Below, piece after piece: positions 11,974-22,646 of a stretch of 64,000 nucleotides of DNA. The notes below the pieces were generated by a model, which did not search any database, was not told the origin of the DNA, and worked only from the letters and a program-made list of their open reading frames with translations. Both the position numbers and the translations under genes were made by a program. Source of the DNA: Clonostachys chloroleuca (Eukaryota; Ascomycota; Sordariomycetes; Hypocreales; Bionectriaceae); assembly GCA_037952775.1 (NCBI GenBank), contig JBANAY010000004.1, positions 9,114,001 through 9,178,000 of the forward strand, read 5' to 3'. Numbering within the stretch: position 1 is the first letter of the stretch; each line of letters begins with the position of its first letter.

Positions 11974-12947
11974 AATGGCCATGTCTCTTTGAATGCATGT
12001 TAAATGTAGATACTTTCTCTTTCATGTGCCCTTAGGTCGATCGCATAGAGCTGACATACACGTCTAGCCCTTGAGAAGCAGCGTCATATTCTTCATTATC
12101 AACTTGTGCTTGAACCGACTGCATCCTATGTTTTCCTCCCGAGACCAGATTTTGCAGGCTAAATTCGAATGCGTAACAGCTAATACCTTGATCATTTGCT
12201 ATGGGGCCAATATCTCACGGTTCTTCTTCCCGACCACATCCTTGCTAGGTTTCGCCTATTGATACTTGAGGGTGTCAGCAGCCGAGTTGGACGTAGGGCT
12301 GTGGGATTCCTTGACAAGTTTGGTTTCCTTCCGGGCGACTCCATAGCGGAAAGCCGTGTCGAAATATTCATGGCTCACTGTTTCGATTCCCTTTATTGTT
12401 CATGCTTTCAAATGGGTTGATATTTTGGGTCCTTGATGAGGGGTTGGGGGGCCTATCGTTTGTGACTGTCTTCATGTTGAGTAAAATTAGTTGGTACCGG
12501 TAACGTTAACTGTTTTTGCGTGCCCCCTTTTGTCTAGTCAATAGACACCGAAGCCTTGGAAGGGGAGGGAGTTTCAGACGTGATTCAGATTAGATCAGAA
12601 TTTATTCCTTCAGTATAGGTCAATTCCATTGAAATCCATCAACATATCCTGATCGCCTCGTTACGTTGATTGAACTCTACAATTCGTCCTCTTCCGACCT
12701 TGACATCCGTATTCGGCCATTCTCCGCCTCTTGCTTTTCACCCATCTGCACCAATTTGAAATCAAGAGTGAAATCTGCGTCGTTGCAATCAATCAAGTCT
12801 ACGAGTAGCCAGTTCGTTGAATAATTTTTTTTTCTTTATGAAATGTGTTTAAGGTATACATGGATTCTTCTTCTCTTCCTCCTCCTCTCCTCCCCCCAAG
12901 TAGACGGGCATCTATGCTGAATCTCATATCGTTTTCTTCGTCGTATG

Positions 12948-12980
12948 GGTCCTTGTTCTCAATGGTTGAGAACAAGGACC
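12948..12980. repeat. Perfect hairpin, 15-bp arms with 3-nt loop
   Basis: GGTCCTTGTTCTCAA and TTGAGAACAAGGACC are exact reverse complements separated by TGG. No T-run follows, so it is not a simple Pol III terminator. Confidence 0.9.
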
Positions 12981-13269
12981 AAACCGGAAACCTTGTACTT
13001 CGGCTCCTCATCTCCAGACCCCGGGTCCGACCTCGACTGCGGAGGTATTTGCGGTCGGCCCCCAGGGCCTGGCCAAATTGTCGCCACTCCATATTGAGTG
13101 TTGGTGAGTACTGTTAAGGTGTCAGCTTCGGGATGACTTACTTTCAGGCCGAAGTGCAAAAAAAAAAAAAAAAGCGAACTTACTCTCATGGCTGTAAAAC
13201 ATGTTGATTAAATATATATATAAATATATTCAAAGTGTTTAAAGCCCGTGGGCTCTCGTGGAGCAGGTT

Positions 13270-13378
13270 CCCATGGGGTGGTCGGTCTGAGGACTGGACA
13301 GACAGAAGGTTAGCGATGCATCCTAGGTCAAGAATTGAAGAGGCTTACTTTTGCGTAGATACCCAACCACCCCATGGG
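13270..13378. repeat. Inverted repeat, 13-bp arms (CCCATGGGGTGGT)
   Basis: The arms at 13270-13282 and 13366-13378 are exact reverse complements, 83 bases apart, with partial complementarity continuing outward (GGTT / GTAAC side). Confidence 0.8.
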
Positions 13379-13463
13379 GGTAACGAGCGAGTTGTCCTGG
13401 TTAGACCTGTCAGCGTCAGGTCGAATCTTCATGTGATAGTGTGCATTGCGGACGTACCTTGGC

Positions 13464-13488
13464 CCGCGGCCCCGGCGCGGGGCCGCGG
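13464..13488. repeat. GC-only palindrome CCGCGGCCCC...GGGGCCGCGG
   Basis: Perfect 10-bp arms with a 5-nt loop (GGCGC) in otherwise AT-balanced intergenic DNA. Confidence 0.9.
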
Positions 13489-13500
13489 ATGGGTTTATCA

Positions 13501-13522
13501 CCCTGAAATCGGTTTGTCCGGA
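13501..13522 (-). repeat. 22-bp dispersed repeat, inverted copy
   Basis: The reverse complement is identical over 22 bases to 19612-19633. No similarity was noticed beyond those limits. Confidence 0.8.
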
Positions 13523-13600
13523 AGAAGCATTGTAAGGATGCCGGATAAGAATATGGATATGGATATTGTAAGGATGGAGATGTAGTGAGAGCGTTGTGTG

Positions 13601-13715
13601 ATGGAAGAGGAAGAAGAAGAAGAGAGAGGGAGGGGAAGAAGAGGGAGTAATAAAGAGAGGGAGTGGACAGGAGAGAGTGGAGACAAGGGGCAGAGAAGAC
13701 AGGTGCCAATGGAGA
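13601..13715 (+). repeat. Purine-rich (GA) low-complexity tract
   Basis: Nearly all-purine on the plus strand (GAAGAGGAAGAAG-like), about 115 bases. Confidence 0.75.
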
Positions 13716-14246
13716 GAGGCGAGCGGAAAGAGCAGAGTGTGCAAGCGTGGACCGAAAGCAGGGAAGGGCCGTGAAGCAAGAGACTGAATCGAGAGAAAGT
13801 GACATTACAAACCCAGCACTTGAGGTAGGCATGTAAGCGAAGGGATACTGACCTGATGCTTTCCAAAGCAAGTGGCGGAGGTATAGGTACGCCACACACA
13901 CGTAACGATACGAGGAACTCAGGCTGACCGTGCATCGGTGACATAGGTACTTGGAACAAGTGCTCGGAGGGGATAGTTCTCGACATGGAGATCGATCCTC
14001 GCCACTTGCATTTTGCTGCTACTTCCTTACTCGCCATCATGTACCTTCTGGGATGAGGTCGAGATTTACTCATCCACGTCAGCCTGCTTCTTTGGGATGG
14101 TCTAGAACGAAGCGGTCCATGCGATCCTTCCCCACATTGAATGCACCATACCAGTATACAGCGCAACCTAAGTAGTGATCTTGATGGAGATAATATTCCA
14201 AGGGCGACTTTTTCCATGCCTTGCTTAAGTGATTAGGGTACAGTGT

Positions 14247-15677
14247 TTATATTAAATGTTGGTTCCGTAGAAAAGGAGATCCTAATTTGACCAGCTCGCC
14301 CCAAGACAGTATCCCAAACGAATCCATTCCAGCCCAAAATGACTCCAGCGTCTGCCTTACATGTTCACCAAACTGCGGTGAAAACCCTGTGAATTTGGTA
14401 ACATCACGCAGCCACTTCTGCCTCTCGGTTCCCCTGAGCTCCAAGCAAGCAACCAACAAGGCGAGGTCAACACACCGCACGATGCTTCTCGTGGCCGCCA
14501 GTGTCGTCTCCAGCTGCGACAATATGCTCATAGAAAGCATCTGGGCCGGTCCGTCGTTCACGCCAAACGGGAAGCGAAGGCGGTGGGCGATCAATAGGAG
14601 CGCTTGTCGCATGACCTGAACCTGGCACAGCATGTGGGTAACCTCGACGGTGTCGAACCGCTCTGTAAAGTCTTCTGGGGGTTCAGGCTGCCACGCGCGC
14701 ACATATTCCTCGATAGCCTCGAGCTCAGTATATATATCAGTCGTATCTACAGGTCCTTTGGACAGCGCATGGCTCAACTTGCAAACATCGTAGAAGCACG
14801 GTATCACAGAGGCACACAAGCCAACGTGACGATCGACGTAGCTCTTTTCGGGCGCCCTGAAACGTAAAGTTGGCAGCCCGCAGCTGAAGAGGCAGCCTCG
14901 TACCTCCCACATGACCATGCAGCTCATAAATACCAAGGGCTCTGGCTCTTTCGGGTCGCTCGTGTTATAAATGGGCTTGATCAGGGCGAGCGTCCGGGAA
15001 CATATAGCTAGCACGTCGTTAACGCGTAATTTGACAGCAAAGGATGAGACTAATGCGCCGAGCATGAGGGCCTCCATCATCGTCTCCGGGCTCGTCGCTT
15101 CAAGAGTCATGAGGGTAGCGATCGCAGAAGAAGCATGCCGGTAGCACGCAGTCAGGCGACGGAAATTGCCGGAATCATCAACGTCCCCTGCCCAAGAGAT
15201 AGCACACGCCAGCAGCCCATCCAGAAGGGTGGACTTGGATAATAGGAGCTGTGGAATAACCTGCCGGCGCACCGGCTCTGTGAACTTGTCGCTGACTGAG
15301 AAGAGGTCGAGCATTTCGCTCTGGAAAAGGATCCTCTGCACAAGCTGCAAAATCTGTCGGTCCACGCTCGGTACGCTGTCGAACTCCTGGATGCATCTGG
15401 GAATGACTGTGCCTCTCCGGGTCTGGGCTTGGAGCCTCGCGCAGTGCAAGCGGTCTTGATGCGTTGGGAGGTCTCGAGATCGCCGGCTGCCCCATCCCTC
15501 ACCTCGTCTCCGCCCTGGTTTCCCCTTTGGCCTTGTTGATTCGCAAGGAAATTGTAGGCGGATACAGCGCTCGCACTCTGACTTGTCGTCGAGCCATTGA
15601 CACCTTGCCTTCACAGCGTGGCATCTATCGCAAGCCCTAGGTGGCCCTAACTCACCGTGAATAATAAAGGATGTCAT
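14247..15677 (-). CDS. Zn2Cys6 transcription factor 1
   Basis: Single-exon gene of about 476 residues. The binuclear zinc cluster lies near the N-terminus: ACDRCHAVKARC then eight residues, CERCIRLQFPC (spacing C-x2-C-x6-C-x8-C-x2-C-x6-C). It is followed by a basic linker (KGKPGRRRGE). The rest is helical, as in fungal regulators with a divergent middle-homology region; no other domain is identified. The ATG at 15677 gives a 15-residue leader before the first cysteine; the frame is open upstream but lacks an earlier ATG. It sits between the PRISE reductase and the amidase, transcribed in the same direction as the amidase, so it may regulate this cluster (inference). Confidence 0.88.
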   Translation of the reverse strand: MTSFIIHGELGPPRACDRCHAVKARCQWLDDKSECERCIRLQFPCESTRPKGKPGRRRGEGWGSRRSRDLPTHQDRLHCARLQAQTRRGTVIPRCIQEFDSVPSVDRQILQLVQRILFQSEMLDLFSVSDKFTEPVRRQVIPQLLLSKSTLLDGLLACAISWAGDVDDSGNFRRLTACYRHASSAIATLMTLEATSPETMMEALMLGALVSSFAVKLRVNDVLAICSRTLALIKPIYNTSDPKEPEPLVFMSCMVMWEVRGCLFSCGLPTLRFRAPEKSYVDRHVGLCASVIPCFYDVCKLSHALSKGPVDTTDIYTELEAIEEYVRAWQPEPPEDFTERFDTVEVTHMLCQVQVMRQALLLIAHRLRFPFGVNDGPAQMLSMSILSQLETTLAATRSIVRCVDLALLVACLELRGTERQKWLRDVTKFTGFSPQFGEHVRQTLESFWAGMDSFGILSWGELVKLGSPFLRNQHLI

Positions 15678-16490
15678 GGCGAAGACCAGACACCAGGGGG
15701 TGTCCAGTTGTGAAAGAGATGCCGATTGTCTCGGAATTCCGTTCAACTGGAAGCTCTGATGCGGAGCCGAAGTGAGATCGGGGGATAGTTATTCCGGACC
15801 GTCGTGCCCCACAAGCCCGAAACCATCGCCGGACTTTGTCCAAGGGAAATACTTGATCAACTATTGGGACGACATACCCATTTGGCAATACAAAATACCA
15901 CAATTTTGGAACTACCTCAACACTTACAACGCCAAGTTTCTCCCCTCTTTATTCAAACGGTTCATTAACAGGCAAGGCAGATTGCTGAGCGTATCTAAAG
16001 CTTAAGAGTATCCGTGCGCGAAGCTCGAACCCTTGCACAAAATTTGGTCTGGAAATAACTAACAGAACGTTCTTCTACAGGGCCGATTGACGCAGTTTCT
16101 CTACAATGGATTGTTGTTAGTATCCCACCTCTGGAATCCCCCAGCAACAGAAAACAAGGCGCCGCTTTTGCAAAACTAATGACACAATGCCCAGGTCCTT
16201 GAAAGTCCATGTCCGTTAAGAAGAGTTTCTACTCCCAATTCAACACCGAAATACATCTGGGCTGTCCTTTGTTGGTTCAATAACGACTGCTTTGCAAGTT
16301 TACCATTCTTAGGATCCCGCCCATCAGACTCGTCGCCCTGAGCCTTCACCTAACTCGAACTCGCCGATAAGTCCCCGTTCCTCGAGGCTCGAATACTCAA
16401 ACACAGGTCATCGTCGCCGTTCAAACGTTTTGAAACAGTACTCCGCGCCCAATACCCTCACTACCGAACCCCGCACCGTCGATCTTGGAT
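15678..16490. other. Intergenic between amidase 3' end and regulator 1; no gene seen
   Basis: This is the promoter and 5' leader of regulator 1 plus the 3' flank of the amidase. No supportable coding region was found. Confidence 0.4.
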
Positions 16491-18459
16491 CTAAGCAACG
16501 GATTGCTTGAAGCAGTCGTCAATGACCTCTGCTGCGGCCAAGCACTCTTCGTCTCGCATGCGGCTAGTAAACACCTGAATCGAGGAGGGCGCTCCTGCAA
16601 CGGCTTCGGGATTATCTGCCATATCAAAGTTAGATTTTGCTGGGATGGAGTCAACATATGCGTGTGCTTACATAGAGGTGCGCCCTGCCCTGGTTTGGCA
16701 ACAAATTCGACATCAATCTTGGAAGCTTTGCCAAAAGGGATGATACAAGCGGGATACTGTGTTATGTTAGATGTATCTATGAACAGCATGTGCTCGCCAA
16801 AACTTACATCTAGAAGATTCAAGAATGCAGAATAGGCCGGCCAGCCAAAATTGTCGTGCTCCACGGCTGTATGCTGAGCAGAAGGTGAGATCACTGCATC
16901 CAGATTGTGCTTCACCCACAGCTTGCGCCACGCTTCCGCAATCTCGGCGCGGATGTACTCCAACATGCCATACTTGTCGAGCCGATCCTTGCCGCTCAGG
17001 TCGGGCAAAAAGTCCCAGCCAATGTTACTGACTTTCTCACTAAAGTTGCTCAAGCACGTCACGGGTGGCTCACCGCTGGCTGCCAGAATGCTGCCTGCTG
17101 TTGTGTCCAAGGTGACGAGTTGTGTCATGATTTGGTTTGCTTCTCCAACGCGGCATTCCGATGCATCCAAGGTCACAATTTCGTGTCCTTGCGATTGGAG
17201 AGCCTTGACTGCCTTGTTGATCGTCTCTTCCACTGTAGGGTGGAGCGGGAAGAACGGATCAGCTGGGAGAAGACCCAAACGCAACTTGGGCTTTTTCGCG
17301 AGCGATCGCCACGGCGCGTCGATAACCGCCCCATCATAAAGGGCGGGTTTGGCGTCGATCATCGTTTTCATGAACAGTTTTAGAGAGTCGATGTCGTTTG
17401 CGAGCGGGCCAGCTGTCGGTTTAACCGGCCAAATTCCAGCGCTGGAAGGCATTATCTGCTTTCCGAAGGGAAGCCTGTCTGCCGTAGCCCTTAAGCCGTA
17501 CACCCCGCAGCACAGGGAGGGAATCCGTATAGAACCTAGACTTAGTGAGCCATCGAGGTTGGAGTATTTGGGGCTGATTTGATTTTTTACCAGCAAGATC
17601 AGTCCCAACTCCCAGAGGAGTTCCTCGGAATGCAACCAGAGCACCTTCGCCTCCGCTGGATCCGCCAGCCGTGAGCATCGTGTTCCATGGATTCAGCGTG
17701 CGACCAAAAACATTGTTGTCAGATTCAACGGCCTTGCAGTTCATTAATAATATGTCCAAAATGGGCTGAGAATGCAGGCGGCACGTACCAGTAGGATTTG
17801 AGCCACGTTGGTCTTTACGTAGAGGACGGCTCCCAGCTCGAAGAGAACTTCCACCATGGAAGAATTCTCTTGCGAGGTGCGGTTGAGAAACGAAACGGCG
17901 CCGATTGTCGCTTGGGTTCCCTCGACCTGGTAGGTGTCCTTGAGGCTGATGGGCAGGCCGTGCAGAGGCCCAAGAAGTTTGCCCTTGCTGCGCAAATCGT
18001 CCAAATACTGTGCCCTCTCCAACGCCTCCTTGAAAAATGTCTCCGTCAAACAGCCCACCTTCAAATTTGTTAGTGGTCAAGGCATCTATCAGGGAAAGGG
18101 GCACTGCGTGATGGTCGACTCACCAGCTGCTGAACAATGGCTGCGCGTTTCGAAAAAGCCAAAGTCACTTCACAAGAAGTGAACTTTCCAGAGGCAAGGC
18201 CCTCCAAAAGCTGCGAGGTGCTGAAAGATTCTGTAATTTCAATCTCTCTCTCCGTAAGGATACCGGAGCGGCGCGGAATGTCCAAATCGATCAGGTTAAC
18301 CTTGGTCTTGGGAAGGTCAGATTTTGCTGGGAGTGTTTCAAGAATTGACTGAGGAAGAATCCAATCTTTTGGAATGGCTTCTTGACACGCGGCACGCTTT
18401 TCAGCTGCTTTGGTCTGCCAGCTGTCGACTGTTGGCGAAGTTGGTGGTTGCGGAGCCAT
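16491..18459 (-). CDS. Amidase signature family enzyme (acetamidase-like), six exons
   Basis: Predicted exons (transcription order) 18459-18124, 18058-17789, 17732-17591, 17535-16808, 16756-16672 and 16615-16491; all phases agree and yield about 561 residues, the usual size for fungal acetamidase-like proteins. The Ser-Ser-Lys machinery is visible: lysine in HGLPISLKDTY, the cis-serine in GGSSGGEGALVA and the nucleophile serine in DLAGSIRIPS. The codon for the glycine before the nucleophile serine is split by intron 3. The enzyme hydrolyses a C-N amide bond, cytosolic by lack of a signal peptide. Introns are 51-65 bp. The start at 18459 (GGACCATGG) is the first ATG. Substrate unknown; the context suggests a metabolite-processing step or nitrogen scavenging. 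Confidence 0.92.
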
Positions 18460-19147
18460 GGTCCCGTTTTGTGATCGTGCTGGTGGTTTTGGTGATGATG
18501 GAGGAGTGAGGTTTGCTGGACTTTTTCCTGGAAGGCAGAATGGCCTTATACTTATACTTTCCATACGCAGCCCATACCCGCAGATTTGATTTACAGTATT
18601 ACTATGATCTTCTATTGTTGATTGCTGTTTTGCACTCTTCTATCCCAATCTCCATCTCGATCAAACCTGGCAATATTCCGGCGGGTCAGCTCTAGGCAAG
18701 ATTAGGAAATACGCCGGTTGGGACAATTGGCCGGCGGCAGACCAGCAGGTCACTATCTCCACCTATCCATCCACTGTACCCGCATGGTTTCCTAGATCCT
18801 GTTGCCAGTCCGAAAACGCATCTTTTTTGGTAAATTCACAAATGCTCTGACCTGCCGATTCTCCAACAAGGCCAGTTCAACAAGCGTGCTCGATTATTCA
18901 TCGGATCAAAGGATCTATCTAAGGATATTGGGGGTCGATTTCTAAGCAGCCGCCCACAAGTTGCTCGTCTCCTCAGACCCACTTCCAGAACCGGAAGTCG
19001 CGACCGTTGCACGCACCAGCTGGGCAAGTGAGCCACCTTCACTCGCCCTTCCCCTACCCTCCAGGTATCACCCACACACTCGAACACGAACCTCTTTCAA
19101 CTTTTCCATCATCTGGTTCTGCTCTCTATCTTCTTTGGGAGAGGGGC

Positions 19148-19294
19148 GCGAGCGCTGAAGGCGAAAGCCTATGTTGTCTGTGTTTCAGAATTCCTCAGAA
19201 AATCTGAAACACAGACAATAGGAACTCAAGACGGAACTATTTTGACGAAGCTAAAGACTTTTTCGCTCACGGGCACTTGAATCATGAGTGACCG
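19148..19294 (+). repeat. Direct repeat block, unit 1
   Basis: It starts CGCGAGCGCTGAAGGCGAAA and ends CACTTGAATCATGAGTGACCGG. Unit 2 (19300-19518) has the same start and end blocks with a longer spacer between them. Confidence 0.8.
19175..19217. repeat. Perfect hairpin, 15-bp arms with 13-nt loop, inside repeat unit 1
   Basis: TGTCTGTGTTTCAGA (19175-19189) and TCTGAAACACAGACA (19203-19217) are exact reverse complements. In unit 2 only the right arm is kept. Confidence 0.9.
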
Positions 19295-19299
19295 GTCAG

Positions 19300-19518
19300 T
19301 CGCGAGCGCTGAAGGCGAAAGCTTGTCTTGCCTTCTCCCTGGCAGCTTTCATTGCTGTTGAATTTTATTTTATTTTTTCCTACGTATGTCTGGCTTTCTC
19401 AGAAAATGTTTGAGAAAATTTGAAACACAGACAGCTAAGGACTAGGAACCGAAGACAGGACTATTTTGACGAGGCGGAGGACTTTTTCGCCCACGGGCAC
19501 TTGAATCATGAGAGACCG
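19300..19518 (+). repeat. Direct repeat block, unit 2
   Basis: Diverged copy of unit 1. The strongest matching part is 19420-19518 against 19203-19293 (GAAACACAGACA, ACTATTTTGACGA, GACTTTTTCGC, CACGGGCACTTGAATCATGAG). Confidence 0.8.
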
Positions 19519-19611
19519 ATTAACGTGAACGACGCAATGGCAGCGCAAACATCGATTACAATCATTGGACCCAACAGAGATGCTGGGCTCTTCCGGCCAT
19601 TAAACCCTAGC

Positions 19612-19633
19612 TCCGGACAAACCGATTTCAGGG
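19612..19633 (+). repeat. 22-bp dispersed repeat, direct copy
   Basis: TCCGGACAAACCGATTTCAG followed by GG; identical in reverse complement to 13501-13522. Confidence 0.8.
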
Positions 19634-19862
19634 CGGTAGACCGTTAAGAAGAAAAGAGAACTCTGCTAGGGGTCGCCGCCGTCGTCTCCGCGTTCAGTTG
19701 CGTTGTCGCGCGAAACCCACATCCAAGTGCCGGAATATTGACTGGCGTGGAGGTCAGCCAAGGGGTCGCTGCTGGGGTTGAGCTCCTCTGGGCCTCCCTT
19801 TCGCCACACTAACAAGGACCGCAATGAGCCGGTCCTCCCACTTCTTGGAAAGTATCGTATTG

Positions 19863-19922
19863 ATTGTGTTGAGATGTCGGGTCTGTCATCTTCTATGACC
19901 ATTTACTTTATACTCGAAAACT
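19863..19922 (+). repeat. TTGAGATGTCGGGTCTG dispersed repeat, copy 1
   Basis: About 60 bases: GTGTTGAGATGTCGGGTCTG, then a variable middle, then TTTACTTTATACTCGAAA. Other copies lie at 51985-52052 (+), 53234-53297 (-) and 60281-60342 (-). Confidence 0.7.
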
Positions 19923-21144
19923 TTTTCTGGTATCGACTTTTATTTCTCGAACCAGAGAAAGTTCCGGCAAGGAAATTGTTTTAGGTAAGCAAGTGGCTTC
20001 AGATAGACATGAGCTTGCCTAGAAGCCTAGTGATCTCTAGCAATGATTTGTTTTTCCACATGCAGCAATTTAACCTCAATCCCATATCAGGACCCTTGGC
20101 TAACAAGCCAGAAAGGCGAACACGACAACTCCCACCTTTTCCCTCAACTGTCCACAAGAAATCGATCGCAACGATATCAGGAATCATCGGGATGCCCCGG
20201 TGCGCTCTCAATCAGATCGTGGTCGAGATCTACGAATGCTCCCTTTGGCTCCCCTTTCGACCCGCCACACACTTAAATACCTGATTTGCTTCCATCACGA
20301 GCCGCTTTGACGACTTTGATTCCACCTCGCTGTTCCCGCGTTCATATCAAGATGTTCACATATTCAAAGCACGTCCGACCCGTCGTACAGCTCCACACAT
20401 GACACGAAGGCCGATAGCTTCGCTAGACACGACAACATAGAAGCAAAGACTACAACTAATAGAGATTTAGATTTGATATAGAGTTCCCTTAAATTGTCAT
20501 CGGACGCATTCTTAGGGCAAATCGGTGAAGTCTTCAATCCTTCATCTTGGTTTCATCAGCAAATTCTGGATGTCGGATCTCTTTAGAAGATTACATACTC
20601 GCAGCGTATCTGGAGTGAACTTCACGGTCAGTCAATCCATTGAACTTCCTTACAAAATTCATTCGCCCCTTAGAGCCTAGTATTTGTTCAATCATTGATC
20701 AGCGTCACGCTAATAGTCAAATATCTCAGCCATACAGGATTCCCGAGACTCCTTTCGCCTGCGTTCAACCACAGGACTAAAGTATGCGGTGGATACGCCT
20801 ATTGACCAACTTAAACTAGGACGGTTGAGCATGGCAGGACTATGTTGTTGGCAGGTTTCGAAACTCGAGAGTTGGGATCCCCGGCCTTTGTATTAATCCA
20901 GACTAGGAGAGGCCACCTGATTTAGTTCGTGGCGAAGACTCTATACAACACCCTAGCATTGAATCAACAAGCAATGAGTATCGTGGCGCATACCCACGAG
21001 ACACTTCGGTCAGATGGATTTAAATTGGCTGGCCTTTGAAAGCCTTCAGAACCTATACTCTCCTAAGGGCACTATCTACCGGTTACAGTGGCTTGCCTAG
21101 CACCTTCTTCTCGTCTCTCTCTTGATTGAAGTTGCATCAGATAT

Positions 21145-22646
21145 TCAAAGCTGTACCCAGTGAATCTCTAAGATCGACAGCAAAGAATTCTCAGCCGCAA
21201 AGACTTGATGTAACCTGAATCGCTCATCCGCCGCTGCGAGGAGAGCTTTCCATTCACCCAGGTATCTTTCACGGCCGTTGGTGTAGCACTTCAGGGCCAA
21301 ATCTACTGACCTAATGATGTTTGTTAGAAAAGCTCTTCGGCAAAGTCCGTGCCAAATTTAGCAGCATACCTTTGAACTCGCTCTCTCCAGAGCGGGACAC
21401 TGTCATGCTCAGGCATGCAAGCATCTTGAATAAGGATCTTGGACCCAGGTCGGAGGGCTGGAATCTGTGCTTTTAGGATCTGGAGAGCGAACTTATCACC
21501 CCAGTTGCGGAAGACCATGCGGAAGAAATAGACATCGGCCTCCAGAGTCTGCGTCTCGAAAAGCTCATGCTTCATAAACTCCACCCGGCCTTTCAACTGA
21601 TCTGGAATATCTGACTCGGCGCCTTCGACCATCATTGCCATGTCTTGAACGGTGAGCTTGATATTTTCAAAGTTCTGAGCCAGTTCTATGGCGATTTGAC
21701 CTCGGCCTCCGCCAACATGAACGATTGAGGCAGTTCCAATTGAGGCCCAGTCATAGTCCTTAGAGATACGTTTAGGTGCGTAGCCTGGAACAAGGTCTAC
21801 GGCTTTCATTGAAGTCCCAAACCGCATCATCCGCTCAGGATGTGCTCCAATGAACTCAAAGACGGGCTTATCGGTATTGTTCGCTAGTGTGAAGCCCTTA
21901 CGAAGGTCAGCACAGGCTCTTGGCCATCAGGCTCCGGAACACTTAGACACTTACAGTTTGGTTGGGTTCCTCTGAGCCAGGCCATTTTTCGATCGCGTCC
22001 ACAACCTATGGCGAATAATATGGGTCAGAATACTGCTACATCGGAAAGCGGAGAAGAATATTGCACACTTACCCTTGTCGCGGCCGGCCACGTATCTCTC
22101 CCTTCGAAGCTCGCCCAGGCATTAATGTACGGAATAGACAGGAAGCGGGAAACCTTGGTGTGAGCCACCATCTCAGGCTCAGGCTCTTCGAAGATCCGCA
22201 TGGACATAGCCTGCCTAAGCAGGCGTCGAACAAGTCCCTTATCCAGGCCAGACCGCTCGGAAATCTCCGCAAAAGAGATCCTGCCACCATGAGGTACCAT
22301 GCCCGCGATATTGTATCGGCTGATTGCGTCAATACCAATCATGTTGGGGATCTGGAGGTATTAGCTGATGTGAGGGTCTCCCCTGGAGCACAAGGAAGGT
22401 ATATACCGAGGCGAACTTATACAGCAGTTGCAGAGGGTCCAAGAGCAGCTCATGCAGCTCGGCAGTTGCATCCAAGACGGCATCACGAAGAGAGTCCACA
22501 TCAGCGGGAAAGTCTTGCGGGTTGTCTTCGGCGAACGATGGGGAGGGTATACCCTGAGCTGATAGGCGCTCTTGCAGTTCGATGACCGAAGAACTGATCT
22601 GAGCAGCCAGCTCGACGATTCTGGGAGTGTTGCTGGAAGAAGCCAT
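21145..22646 (-). CDS. SAM-dependent O-methyltransferase (plant/fungal small-molecule OMT type), five exons
   Basis: Predicted exons 22646-22407, 22351-22073, 22005-21955, 21896-21370 and 21310-21145 give about 420 residues, with introns of 55-67 bp and consistent phases. An N-terminal dimerisation-type helical part contains a winged-helix stretch (ISFAEISERSGLDKGLVRRLLR). The SAM-binding motif is VHVGGGRGQIAIELA, then a second acidic strand (VQDM) and LRPGSKILIQDACMPE. The position that usually carries the catalytic histidine (xHxWxD) reads VFRNWGD, so the base is arginine. The C-terminal exon restores a typical ERYLGEWKALLAAADERF block. It would methylate a hydroxyl on a small molecule, but the missing histidine makes activity uncertain. 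It is transcribed divergently from the rhodopsin-like gene. Confidence 0.9.

Larger units (their letters stand above)
11974..14246. other. Intergenic, 2.3 kb, rich in inverted repeats; no gene seen
   Basis: No coding region is supported. It contains a perfect 15-bp hairpin (12948-12980), a 13-bp inverted repeat (13270-13282 / 13366-13378), a 10-bp GC palindrome (13464-13488), a 22-bp sequence repeated at 19612 (13501-13522), an A16 tract near 13155 and a purine-rich tract (13601-13715). Confidence 0.45.
18460..21144. other. Intergenic, 2.7 kb, with long direct repeats and a hairpin; no gene seen
   Basis: Contains the amidase promoter, the direct-repeat block 19148-19518, copy 1 of the TTGAGATGTCGGGTCTG family (19863-19922) and the 22-bp repeat (19612-19633). 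No coding region is supported. Confidence 0.45.

Noticed and set aside
13498..14217. 239-codon minus-strand open frame over the purine tract
   Set aside because: It owes its length to the low-complexity GA tract (Leu/Ser/Pro runs) and has no recognisable domain or splice context.
15587..15660. A mini-intron (GTGAGTTAGG...CTAG) just before the zinc cluster of regulator 1
   Set aside because: Only 19 nt long, far below the minimum for fungal introns; read-through is in frame.
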